Source: Albula goreensis (Eukaryota > Chordata > Actinopteri > Albuliformes > Albulidae). Taken from it: a DNA stretch of 64,000 nt. Positions 13,101 to 24,024 of this stretch are shown here, piece after piece. Each line of letters starts with the position of its first letter. Position 1 is the first letter of the stretch. The stretch is from positions 4,239,552 to 4,303,551 of the forward strand of contig CM040764.1 in the NCBI GenBank assembly GCA_022829145.1, read 5' to 3'. Both the position numbers and the translations under genes were made by a program. Under the pieces are notes generated by a model that saw only the letters and a list, made by a program, of their open reading frames with translations, was not told the origin of the DNA and searched no databases.

Positions 13101-15440
13101 TCTCCACCAGTCAGCTAAGCAGCCATTCCACTGTCAGCATTTGAATCGGGGCCCTTTTACTTGGCATGCCACAGTTAATGCTCTCAGCCTCAGAACTGAA
13201 CAACCAAAATTGGCCACAAGACCAAAATTGCTGTATCACAGATTCATGTGATTGTCATTTCTACACCTGGTCACAGTCTAATTGGAAGAACGTTAGTACC
13301 GCGTGGGTAGGACAGATTGGACAGTTGGAAAAAAGCCATCCAGATGCACAGCTTGGTGTAGCCTTGTGGCCCTCAAATGCAAAGCAATTTTTCCCCCTTG
13401 GTAGCTCTTAAAATAGATGCTTGGGTGCTGACATTTCAAACTTCATAAGTTTTTTACTCCCTTTGGAGTGCAGTACAACAGCCAGCTTTGTCACAAAGCT
13501 TACTCTACATTTGTAGCTAATATTGCACATGGTCTGGAAAGGCACTCTGTGAGTCATACTCCGTTCTTGGGGTTTTTTGTGTTGTTGTCGTTGGTTGTTT
13601 TTGGTGCTGCGTCATTTTTAGTGCTAAAATAAAACTTGTGGGTAAAGCCAAGGAGTGCAGTTCAAACTGATGCTTGTGTCATATGCAGATTTTGTTTTTA
13701 AGAGAAAACAATACAAAACAAAACCTATGATTTGTATTTCTCTACAATATTTTTTTAATTCCAAATGTATGCTAACCTGGTTACCTTAATCTATGTTTGT
13801 TTGGTGTTATTACAGAGTACTTTACTATCTTTACTATTTTTATTTCACTATCTTTACTATCACACACCAATTTTGCAATAGAATTCCAGTATTACAGGAC
13901 AGTCTGAACAGTCACCTTCATGGCATGGAATACATGGCAGAACCTCTTAGCAGCTCCTCTCTCCTGAGTCCGCAAGTTCTCAGTTACCTTATCAATGATT
14001 AATGTAACGTCATCACAGTTTTCAAACACCCGGCGCCTGGGCCTGACTGTAATTGCACCTGTCAGAATTTCTTCGGTAATTTTCACTTGTCTTGACAAAA
14101 ATAATACCGTATATATAAATAAATAAAAAACCTATGGAAACCTTGGTGCTTTAAGTACCACTGTGAGAAAAGGATATGGTGGACTGGACTCTGACAACTG
14201 AGCTGTCAAGGAAGTACTATAACAGCACTAGAGGTGAAGCTGAGATGTGTTCTGTGGGCTGCTGTGACAGATGAAGTATATTGCTTTCTTTTCCTTTGGA
14301 GCTTCTCTTGAGCTGTGACACTTGGCATCCTGGCTGCAGTACACTTATCAGGTGAGTACATAGATTTGATCAAAAAAAACCTGCTTCCCTTCTTATTCCC
14401 TGTATCTTACTACACCACCTACATTTTACCTGCCCAGCCCCTACTGCCAAGCAGCTCACAGACCACTCATGAGCTCAGCAGTGGCTGTGCACAACGGCCT
14501 GTAACCTCTTATTTAAGAAAACTCAGCTTTTATTCAAGCAAGTAAAGGCCTGTAGCGTGGGAGTCCAGTTTCCCAAACCAGGTTACAACAGTATTCAGTA
14601 AAATGTTTCCAACCAACTGTTTCTCATTTTCATCCTTTGGCATGCATGACACCTCTCAGACTGAAGCGTTTAATCAAACAAGTAAAAGCATTCAAAGTGT
14701 TTAATCCAAAGAATTCAGCGTGTGCGTTAATGACAGCTCTTCTGCAAAGGGTACGCGAGAATGCATTTAAATGACGAATTTGAATCAAGTATGCAGGTAT
14801 CCAGACACTCCTCGAGAGTATAAATTGGTAACATCAGAGCAATATAAAGGCCGCCATGCAAGGGTTGAGATCAGTAATGGTGCCTGTACCACCTCCTGTT
14901 GTGGTGCCAGTTTTTAGCTATTTTCTCCTGCCCAAATCCAAAATCGTGCTGCTCTCATTCCGTCTCTAGCCAGGTAGAGAGGAGAACAGATCCTAGATGT
15001 ACATTAATATCTCTGTGCAACTTTAGAGCTGGAGCCAGGCTGGCTGACTAATTTAGGCTGCCGATGGCTTTCCATTCTTTATTTTATCCCTGCTCATCCA
15101 TGCCAGCCCAGCCTGATGGTGTTTTAAGCTGCTGGTGTCCTTCAAGTGTGCTGTGGACAGAGCTGGCAAACTGTGTACCTATGGAAATTATCTGGGGAAA
15201 GGAAGGAGAAAGGGACAGTGTGGTCACACCAAACAACCAGAGCCTGATTCTAATGATGCACTGTTATTCTTCTTTGATTCAGGAAAACCTCTGCACTTGG
15301 GACTGGAGACAGAGTCCAGGCTGGCTTCTGGAACTGCACAGAAACCAGGATGCAGAGTGATGTCATGTGCCACAGCTGTGTTTCTGGGTAAGGCGATGGG
15401 AAAGCTTTGTGATGCACTGGGTTCACAGGGCATGGCTTGA
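10188..15440. other. Non-coding interval, about 5 kb
   Basis: No gene, transposon end or long tandem repeat is seen. The sequence is AT-rich and broken by stops on all frames. A T/G-rich run lies near 13565-13605. Near 13196-13240 the string ACCAAAATTG occurs twice about 20 bases apart. These are minor local features without a clear role. Confidence 0.5.
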
Positions 15441-15444
15441 GCTG

Positions 15445-15640
15445 GGCTCGGCCTGGTTTCCATTCTACTGAGTGGAAAAGGTAAGGTAAGGTTTTTGCCT
15501 GGATTCTACTCGGTTGAATGTGGAAACAGTAAAGCCTGGCTCTGCATTTGGGCTCAGCCTGAGTCCAGCTCAGCTGTATCGACTGGGCCCAGCCTGGTTC
15601 CTACTTCAACTGGCTACAAATCTGTTGCCTGTGGAAAGAT
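15445..15640 (+). repeat. Decayed minisatellite of GGCTCRGCCTGG-type units
   Basis: At least three to four diverged copies of a unit begin GGCTCGGCCTGG or GGCCCAGCCTGG, continue with TTCC/TTCT and CTACT, and end near GTGGAAA or GGCTACAAA. Copies start near 15445, 15496, 15534 and 15584. Unit length varies from about 35 to 55 bases, so the array is old or unequal. Two embedded GGTAAGGTAAGG repeats lie at about 15480-15491. Confidence 0.5.
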
Positions 15641-16299
15641 TTCACCAGTATTGGCAACTAATTTGCATTGCATAATCATAGAAAAGAAAATCAAAATGAG
15701 ACGCACACTGACTGACAAGTAAAAAATATAAATTGTCAACACCCGTATTACTTGGAATCACCCCACTGGCCTAGGATTGAGGGTATATGGGTCTTTTTGT
15801 GCCAGCAGTCTGAATAGGCAAGTAAGGCTACTGCCCCCTTACTAAAAGAACAGCCCAGTGAGGTCACTGAAAAACAATGAGTGGAGTGACCCACTACACT
15901 GATTTGAGACAATTCTGAAGACTTAAACCGGAGCTGAACAGTTGAATTCCTATCATTGAATCTCAATGCCTAATCTAATTCACCATGACTACTTAACGAT
16001 ATTTGAATGAAAATATTACATAATGCACCCTCAAAGCAGTTCTGATCAGAAATAGCTGTAAACATCAATAATACCTAGAGAAGCCAAAGCAATCTTGTGT
16101 TGGTACCTCTTATTTAACATCCTGCCTTGCCCACACACTATCAATGTCTGATGATGATACAGCTAATGAGCCAATTTAAGTATTAAAATTGGATGAGCAA
16201 CATAAATTATCATTTGTTTTTACTTCATAAAAATCTACAAAACATTGATTTTTTTCATGTAGACTCTTGCTTTGAGTTGTAGTGCAGTGCTGTTCACAG
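15641..16299. other. Non-coding interval, nothing recognised
   Basis: AT-rich unique sequence. No repeats or regulatory motifs stand out. Confidence 0.5.
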
Positions 16300-16600
16300 C
16301 GATGGATTATTTACAAAGAAACAAGGCGATGAAGAACAAAGAACAATCACCTCTTTGACGTAATCACAGCAGGGAACAGCTATTGTAAATCATTATAATC
16401 ATCCAACCACATTAATGACTTTCAGTAGAGGGCCTATTTAAATGCAATTTTCATTTGTGGCCACCAGTTTGCTCAGTAAACAAGTGCCTGCAAAATACCC
16501 TGGCATTTAGCTGAAGAATAACAACTTGTCAAGAAACAATCTGCCGAATTGTTTAAATTCTGATAAAGTATTTAGGTAATGCAAATCTAGAGGGAAAACT
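16300..16600. promoter_or_regulatory. Conserved-element-like block with SOX and TCF/LEF-type sites
   Basis: Two adjacent SOX-type words (AACAAAG and AACAAT) lie at 16335-16346. A CTTTGA word, the TCF/LEF core, follows within ten bases. A POU-like ATGCAAAT lies at 16579-16586. A CTCF-core-like string CAGTAGAGGGC lies at 16423-16433. The region is repeat-free. The combination suggests a developmental enhancer, but each word is short and conservation was not tested. Confidence 0.35.
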
Positions 16601-18515
16601 ATGATACAATTGTCTAGTCCGCAATACTCTCATCAAATTTCATTATGGTAAATCCTGGCTGTTCAGGAAGTCCCAACTCATTGAGTGGACAGACTTTCTA
16701 TTTTGACTGCATTCTGATCAAGGGATGTTAATTGAGTGTTTTGATAAAAATGTAATTTCTGTCTGTGTGGTAAAACATACAGTTAAAAAGACATGTTTGT
16801 TTTTCTGTTTGACGAGCCAAAAAGCACATCAATCCCAAAAGTAATTCTGAAAAACTGTTCTAGCTGATTTGCATAAAACATTTTTTTGATGTTATTTGCT
16901 TGTGAATATGCAAGGGGCAGGGTGAGCATTAGTGGAGTGTTTTTTTTTCTATGCCCAAAACCCATTTCATGAATATATTTTCGGGCAAACAAAAAAGGCT
17001 GCACAGAATAAATACAGATAATGAGCTACATTTTAATACAGTGCAATGAGCTCAAACATAAGGGAAAACATGTATTCATTCTATTGTCATGTATATAATG
17101 ATACTGTCTGAAGAATTTTTTACAGCAATGTAATTTTTTTCCCAAAAGCTATAATTCTGTTGCGAAAAGTGGAGTTCTGTATACCTCCTATGACTCTCTA
17201 ATGACTTGTAGCTTACATTGTGAGAACCCCTGTGTTGTACTTGTACATTGTATATCGACCAAACATTTTGTATTGAGTCCATAAGACTGCCATGCTGCAA
17301 CATAGCTTTGTTCAAAGAAAGGACTTGCGAATTCAAGTGTACTACACTGCCTTTACTACAGCCAAGGCCTGCTCCCATTCTCATGGAGCTATTGCATTGC
17401 GTCTTTAGAGGGCTGCACGCTTCAGTTCATTGTTCTAGCAGGACTGCAATTACAAATATCTGTCATGGTTCCAGAAAAAGTGGCTGTCACTAAATCTACA
17501 AGAAAAGAGAAGCCTGACTTTGAGTAGAAGGAGCAGACACTACTTTTACTGTTAAAGATGGATTGGATGCAGTATATTTTAAATGCACAGAAACTTGTCA
17601 ATTAACTGGAAAGAAGGAGATCGATGATTCTGTGCCTTATGTCAGTGTTGTCCATATTGTGAGGGTTTTCACTATTTACATCACCCACCATGGTCGAGAA
17701 GCTCTCAATAAAAGCTTCAGCATTACCTGACTGTTTCGCTTCCTTACCCCACCCCCTGCCCATCCCCCTCCTCTCTTCCCCAATGAAATATCCCCCCGGC
17801 TTCCAGGAAAATCTCTCTGTTCTAGTTTCTGCTGAGGTGCATGTTTGTTAGTCCCCTGTAAGGTTAATGGAGATGCCAAACATCTGCCCGCGATATGGGA
17901 TTTTCCAGCAGCTTTTAGAGCTGAGGCCCAGCTCCAGAGCCCCACTCTGCTCCTGGTTATTTGTTAGGGCCTACTCTGCTTACAGTGGAGCGATGCAATA
18001 TGCTTAAGTGTCACCACATTTTATCCTGAACTGACAGGCTCTAGGTGCATCCTGAGAGTTCCTCCCTTGCAGTGAAGCATCGTCTTTTAGCAAAAGGGAT
18101 AACCATGAGGCTAGTGTAGCGTGAACCACAGACAAATGTTTACTGCACAACAGTGCTTTAAGAACCTGTTAATAATCCTTACAGACGGTCCTGCTGGAGC
18201 CAAACAAACGTGGCAAGAAAACACATTTGAATTTTAAGTGACAGGGAAATCCAAACTGGGATGTAACATTGCGCTTCCTTGAGCAATGACTATGTAATTA
18301 GAGAGCCGCTGGTCACTGCTTTTTAAAATGGTGCTGCACTGTAAGTGGGTGTGTTTCCAACAAAAGCTGCTCACCGTTGCGCAGGCTGAGGGGGATCAGT
18401 CTCTGTGGATTCAAACATTAGCTACTGCATATAGATGACTGTTTCAAGCAAACATTCAGTCACAGACATGGTTAATGGCCCTGTTCATTTGTGTGTCTGC
18501 CAATGTTGTTGACTG
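16601..18515. other. Non-coding interval with conserved-looking segments
   Basis: No gene recognised. The segments 16625-16760 and 17820-18010 have balanced composition with few simple repeats and could be conserved elements. The rest is ordinary AT-rich DNA. Open frames of 73-102 codons are scattered on the minus strand with no domains. Confidence 0.4.
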
Positions 18516-18519
18516 TAAG

Positions 18520-18537
18520 CAGCTGTTGCTAGGAAAC
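18520..18537 (+). promoter_or_regulatory. RFX-type X-box half-site joined to an E-box
   Basis: CAGCTGTTGCTAGGAAA places an E-box (CAGCTG) directly against GTTGCTAGGAAAC, a good match to the X-box bound by RFX winged-helix factors. RFX sites are common at genes for cilia and neural development. The same 17 bases recur at 51019-51035. The site sits in non-repetitive DNA. Confidence 0.45.
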
Positions 18538-19062
18538 CTGTGGAGACTGTTGTTCTTGTGTAGTGCTCTTCGAGTCATTGCTGAGGAGAAACTGTCAGAT
18601 GAAACCCTATCCCAACAGCTTTAATTCTCAGAAACTGCCAAAAATGAAACTGAAATCAAAGCACAAATGGTTGCCAGATGTAAAACAAAAAAACCCACAA
18701 TCCCCGTGCACATTATTTCTCAAGAAGTCACAATATGTGCATTCAACTTCCTTTAGTTGCCTTTCACTCAAATTTGATATGTCATACGTTTTGAAGATAA
18801 ACAATAAATTACCCAGCTCAATATCTATCATGGTGTGACCGAGAAGAGTGAATGCCGAAGAAGAAAGAACACAATGATGAAAAAAATTGGCTTGCCCCTG
18901 TATTTAAATCGTGGTCTCTTTATGTTGCTTACTTAAGAAAACCCCAAGACACTGCAGTGATAAATTAGCCTATCTATTGCAAGTCCAAGCAATTGAGGGA
19001 AAGGCTCATTTGACTGCAGTCTGTAAGTCGACAAGACGCAAATGAGAGGGGGAATTCCAGGC
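18538..19062. other. Non-coding interval, nothing recognised
   Basis: A frame of 91 codons on the plus strand (18563-18838) and one of 67 on the minus strand overlap each other. Neither has a recognisable domain. Confidence 0.5.
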
Positions 19063-19080
19063 GGGGGGGTGGGGGGATGG
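19063..19080 (+). repeat. G-rich tract
   Basis: Two long G runs of seven and six bases are separated by a T and followed by ATGG. A GC-rich stretch with several CpGs follows to about 19270. Confidence 0.6.
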
Positions 19081-19383
19081 GCTAGGCTGGGGACCTGTAG
19101 GCAGGTAGACCTACATAGAGTGTTTTTTGGCGGGGGAAGCGTTAAGCGTGAGCTGGTGCAGAAGGGTGTCAGGAGGCAGCCGCCGCGTTGCGATCTTCAA
19201 AACTGGGTCAACGGTATCCAGAGCCCCACAGCCCATGGCGGCAGGTTCGCTTACTAGCGCCCCAGAAATGTCGACGCCGATTTGACTGGTTTCGCCTCTC
19301 CCCCACCCCATCCCCCCAGCAGATACAGGCCGTGATCTCCTGACACAGACAACTCCCGACAACTGTGCCACAACCCACAAAGG
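19081..19383. other. GC-richer non-coding stretch
   Basis: The stretch has more CpG than its neighbours, notably at 19135-19275. Overlapping open frames on both strands reflect the high GC. No exon or promoter element is convincing. Confidence 0.35.
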
Positions 19384-19405
19384 TTTTTTTTTTTTTTTTT
19401 TTTTT
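19384..19405 (+). repeat. Poly(T) tract
   Basis: A run of 22 T. It could be the poly(A) tail of a minus-strand retroposon, but no SINE head or target duplication is evident. Confidence 0.9.
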
Positions 19406-20313
<908 letters not shown>

Positions 20314-20499
20314 CGAACACCTGGTGTGGTGCATGCATGCTTGTGCATGATGTGTGTATGTGAGACAATCTGTGAAAAGTGTCTGAGGATGAATAGTGTA
20401 TGTGTACATATCTATATGTGTACATGTAGTAGTAGAAGTAGTGCAGGGATGTAAACCACTGTTTGCATGAAAGATTGTGTGTGTGTGCTGCTTGAAACT

Positions 20500-21189
20500 G
20501 ACCCAGGGAAACAACACTGCACTCCCAGTTCTTACAGTCAGACTTTCCACAATCCAGAACAACATTCTTACCCTCCATTTCCTTTGCTCCAACAGTGAGT
20601 TACTTTGAATTATAAACTGTAGCAAGATTATTGACTTGGCAACACAGCCTCGTCACTAAAATATGGCAACAAAAATCCTTAATTCTCTATCCCTTTCCTT
20701 TCACTCCCACTTCACATGGCAAAACATTATGTGACTACATACGGTCATAATCTTTTGTGCTACGTGACCTACGAGCTTCAGATAAGCATACATCTCACAC
20801 TTTAGGGCCTAATATTTACTGTCACAATTAATAACAAACAGAAATATTGCTACCAGTTAAACACCTGCATTTTATTTATTTAGCTGTAATCTATGTTAGC
20901 TGATGGAAATTAGGCTCAATCATATCAGAGAAAGAAGCTGTAGTAATTGCAGCAGTAGTGGTTATTGTAGTTACAAAACAATGAATGTCAGTTCAATGCA
21001 TGATCAATAGCAAAAGGCCTTCACTTTCAATACATACAGAACCACATCCAAAATATTTGTTTTTCTACAAGGAGGGAACTGGATGTTAAAGCACTGAACA
21101 GAGGCCACTGTGGTTTAAAGGCTCAACCAAGGAAAGTGCTTTTCTTGTGCTGGGGTCTAAATAAGTGCTGATGTGTGTGACTTTATTGT
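20500..21189. other. Non-coding interval, nothing recognised
   Basis: AT-rich unique sequence with no transposon ends, motif clusters or exons that I can support. Confidence 0.5.
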
Positions 21190-21345
21190 AATACCTTGAG
21201 AATTAAGGCCCCTGAAAACCTTCCAACCGCGGTCACTTGCCTGACGCACTGTTCGCGCCTGCCAGCTTGGTTTGGGCCCATCTGCTAGATGGCGAACAAT
21301 ATTGCATTAGAGAGACCTTAGCGTGTTTCCATGGTGAGCATCCCT
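21190..21345. promoter_or_regulatory. Conserved-element-like block with CTCF-like site and nested inverted repeat
   Basis: The string CTGCTAGATGGCGA at 21282-21295 matches about 11 of 14 positions of the commonly used CTCF consensus, including its central YAGRKGGCR. The same bases form an inverted repeat, CCATCT-GCT-AGATGG, at 21278-21292. Outer arms GTTCGC (21251-21256) and GCGAAC (21292-21297) are also complementary. The block is GC-richer and CpG-containing. CTCF organises chromatin loops in vertebrates. The match is by eye and not scored. Confidence 0.35.
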
Positions 21346-21409
21346 AGTGAATACTGGGTTAGTTACATAAGTGTTTTCCGTCAGTCTCTCGTCTATGCTT
21401 CCTCCGAGC

Positions 21410-21422
21410 ACACACACACACA
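21410..21422 (+). repeat. Short (CA)n run
   Basis: A short CA dinucleotide run of about 13 bases. Confidence 0.8.
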
Positions 21423-21659
21423 AAAAGCCAAAATCGCACTTTCTGTACCATTTGATTTCCCTCCCTGACTCAGATGAAGAACAGGAGATTTAACTTCTAT
21501 GTTGTTAGCCAGGCCAAATGACACTGATACACTGGTCCAGACTGGGAACAGGTTTTAGGTATGATGTGGCCATATTACCAGTGCTGTTTAATCCCCAGCA
21601 GTATTTCATTTCTGTTTTTAAGGTCACTTCAGCACGCAACGCCACAATCCTCTTGAGGT

Positions 21660-21693
21660 GGGGGTGGGGGTGGGGGGGGGTGGGGTTGGGGGC
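21660..21693 (+). repeat. Strong G-quadruplex motif
   Basis: Five or more runs of four to nine G are separated by single T or TT loops on the plus strand. This is among the densest quadruplex-forming patterns in the window. It lies about 80 bases upstream of the X-box at 21775. Confidence 0.7.
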
Positions 21694-21774
21694 GACCAGC
21701 AGACTTCAGTCAGTTGCAGTGAGGGAATATCCTGCCATGGCACCGGGCCATTTAAGCCCACAGCCTCCAAGCCG

Positions 21775-21788
21775 GTTGCCCTAGCAAC
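21775..21788 (+). promoter_or_regulatory. RFX-type X-box
   Basis: GTTGCCCTAGCAAC is an inverted repeat of GTTGC and GCAAC with a four-base centre. This is the palindromic X-box recognised by RFX dimers. A further GTAGCAAC half-site follows within ten bases (21792-21799). The flanks (21690-21810) are GC-rich. It is the second RFX-type site of the window. Confidence 0.5.
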
Positions 21789-21809
21789 ACAGTAGCAACG
21801 CATTCGCAA

Positions 21810-22280
21810 AACCTCCTCCCACTTGATATTTTCCCTCTAATTTTCATTTTTATTTATCTTAATATCTTCACCCATAAATCCACAAGAAAACTCCTTTATG
21901 GATTTCTTAACTTCTAAATGATGTACCATGAAGTTTTACGAACATAAAATACTAGCCTTTATCGGAAGGCATGAAAAATGTAAATAGCTATTAAATTCTA
22001 AATTATAACTCAAAACAATGTAACTAAAGTGCACAGTTACATCGTATTTATATCTTTGGAAAAAATATTTTGACCTTTGAAGGTAGCACTTTGCATGGCT
22101 AAAATATGATTATGAGGGGAAATGGAGACTGAATTGGCTAGCTAGCACTTGCATCTGTGACCGTGGGGACTAAACTGCGTCACTGAAATCCTGCATTCCC
22201 AATGGATAAGATACCTTTGTCTAAATAGCAGAACAAGCAAAGGACATTTATATCCCAAAGTGGGAGGCACCCCTGAAATT
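21810..22280. other. Non-coding interval, nothing recognised
   Basis: AT-rich sequence rich in ATTTTT and AAATAA words. No gene, repeat or motif cluster can be supported. Confidence 0.5.
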
Positions 22281-22520
22281 GCATTTTACATTTTAATAGA
22301 AATGATCTGCCAACTCACATTTGCTTGCGAATGTTGACTTAAACGCCCACATAAAAGGAGAGTGTGCAGAAGTTTTATGGGCCATCCTTTCATTAAATTT
22401 GACCTCAAGGTCAAGGGTCACAGACGCTTCTTTAGCTGACAGAAGCTTCAGGCACTGCACAATAAAACAGCCTTGACAATGTCAGTGTGGCAGTAAGAGG
22501 CCGAAACTGAAAGTAGCTTA
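22281..22520. promoter_or_regulatory. Conserved-element-like block with composite nuclear-receptor site
   Basis: Positions 22400-22420 pack three overlapping receptor arrangements. TGACCT-CA-AGGTCA is an everted repeat. TCAAGGTCA is an extended half-site of the NR5A/ERR type. AGGTCA-A-GGGTCA is a near-perfect DR1, the layout used by HNF4, COUP-TF and RXR heterodimers. The surroundings are repeat-free with balanced composition. Receptor family and activity are inferred from the motif only. Confidence 0.45.
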
Positions 22521-23183
22521 AACATTTTTATAAAAAAAATTACCAGAAATACAGGCAGTAATACCATTCACCATGTTAATTTGATTTACAAACTAACACC
22601 AATTGGTGACGACCTGAGAAGGGGACTGACCTGGGACAGTACGGTGTCAAGGAATTCACCCTGCTTCGATACCGTGCCAAAAACACCCAACAGGAACCTC
22701 TCATAGTTAAGGTGCAAAGATGATGGAATGAATGCAGGAGCCAAATATGAGCATTAAGCATTTCCTTCCGTCCTCCATCATATCGCCACCATCTGCGTGC
22801 TTCTCTTTGGCAGCTCCCTGGCATTACTGCATTCAAATCATAAAATGTAACTGGTATAAATGGTGCATTAACGTCACAAACTGGCAAAAACCTAAAGAGA
22901 GTATCCAGAAGTCCATGTTTTATAAGAGAAGTTTTTCAACATCTATTTTTGTCAGCTTTGCCACTTTTCCAGTTTATACTGTTACTGATGAGCTTTCAAT
23001 TACTCCATAGCTGTCAACATAAAACGTTCACATTTGTCACATAATCTTGTAATCTGGAATTTGTGAGTAATAAAACGGTGCAACCAGTTTGTGTCCCTTC
23101 TGCCATTTTGAGCATGTGCAAGATGAAGAGGAAAGCAACGTCACAAGCACTGCTGTTCAATTAAGAATAAAGTCTCTCCCTTG
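22521..23183. other. Non-coding interval, nothing recognised
   Basis: AT-rich, with two opposed frames of about 100 codons that overlap each other and carry no domain. Confidence 0.5.
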
Positions 23184-23403
23184 ATGAAAAATAGGGCTGT
23201 ACAATATTGGGAGAAAACTGACGTTGCAATTTTTTTTCTCTGCGATATCTATTGCAATATTAAAAAATACAGGAATTTTCAATGAATGACTTGAATAGCT
23301 CTATTTGGAAAGAATTACTCATTCTAGAATGATTTTGTTGGGGAGTGCATCTAGATAGAAAATTCAAAATAATAACATAAAAAAGATGAAAAATGACTTT
23401 TCA

Positions 23404-23535
23404 CTCTAAAGTCGGCAAAGGAATCCAAAATAGTTTTTTGCTTTGGATGCATTCAGATCTGGCTTTGCACTCGTCATACAGAGCTTTGTGGTGCCGATTT
23501 ATATGATCAAACAAATTAGTCGTGTGGCCTCGACA
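23404..23535 (-). pseudogene. BED-type zinc-finger remnant of a hAT transposase
   Basis: Read on the minus strand from 23535, the frame gives a Cys followed by the segment TTNLFDHINRHHKALYDE. This fits the C-terminal half of a BED zinc finger, in which an N-T-T-N-L-x-x-H-L-like helix carries the two metal-binding histidines. The frame has an in-frame TGA just upstream of the Cys and ends at a stop near 23404. It has no start codon. It is therefore a fragment of the DNA-binding domain, with the catalytic domain missing. It lies inside the hAT element and has its orientation. Confidence 0.65.
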
Positions 23536-23947
23536 AAGTTTTCAGTCAACATCATCCTTTCTTTAGCCGAAATAATTTCATACAACTGACATTGCTTTTC
23601 TTTTAGCAACCAAATTTTCCTTTCCTACGGTGTTTTATCCATTCCTCATTCATTTTCAGACTGTGGTCGATGACTAGAGGGGACGGGGCCTGCTTTGTTA
23701 GTTTGATAAACTTATCAAAAATGATTGTGATTGGTGGTTCACTGTGCATGCAGAGCCTTCATGTCACTCACTAGCAACTCCATGTATCCAAGAACCCTTA
23801 AAACAAAGTAAATTATGTTGTATCAGACAGACTTGTAGATTAGTCATGAAAAATGAGAACCGTGCTAGTTTTCCTTTTGTATCAAGCAGCAAACACGTTG
23901 TAGCATGACGTGTTTGAGTTAATTAGCCTTACTTGACACTGCTTGTC

Positions 23948-23982
23948 CTGCGATGTGACTATTAAGTATACGCACATCGCAG
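23948..23982. repeat. Subterminal inverted repeat of the hAT element
   Basis: Perfect 10-base arms, CTGCGATGTG (23948-23957) and its complement (23973-23982), flank a 15-base AT-rich centre. hAT transposases bind short subterminal repeats through their BED finger, and the TGCGAT word also occurs near the left end at about 23240. Confidence 0.6.
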
Positions 23983-24024
23983 TGACGATGCTGAAACAAT
24001 ATATCATGCAGCCCTAATGAAAAC

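Larger units (their letters stand above)
23192..24016 (-). mobile_element. Decayed hAT-superfamily DNA transposon, internally deleted
   Basis: The left end begins TAGGGCTGTACAATATTG. The right end, read in reverse, begins TAGGGCTGCATGATATATTG, giving imperfect terminal inverted repeats. The flanking eight bases are ATGAAAAA (23184-23191) and ATGAAAAC (24017-24024), matching at seven of eight, as expected of a hAT target duplication. A subterminal inverted repeat with 10-base arms (CTGCGATGTG) lies at 23948-23982. The minus strand retains a BED-type zinc-finger remnant at about 23404-23535. At 825 bp it is far shorter than an autonomous hAT element of several kb and is certainly immobile by itself. 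TAGGGCTGCA ends are familiar from fish hAT families. Confidence 0.85.
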
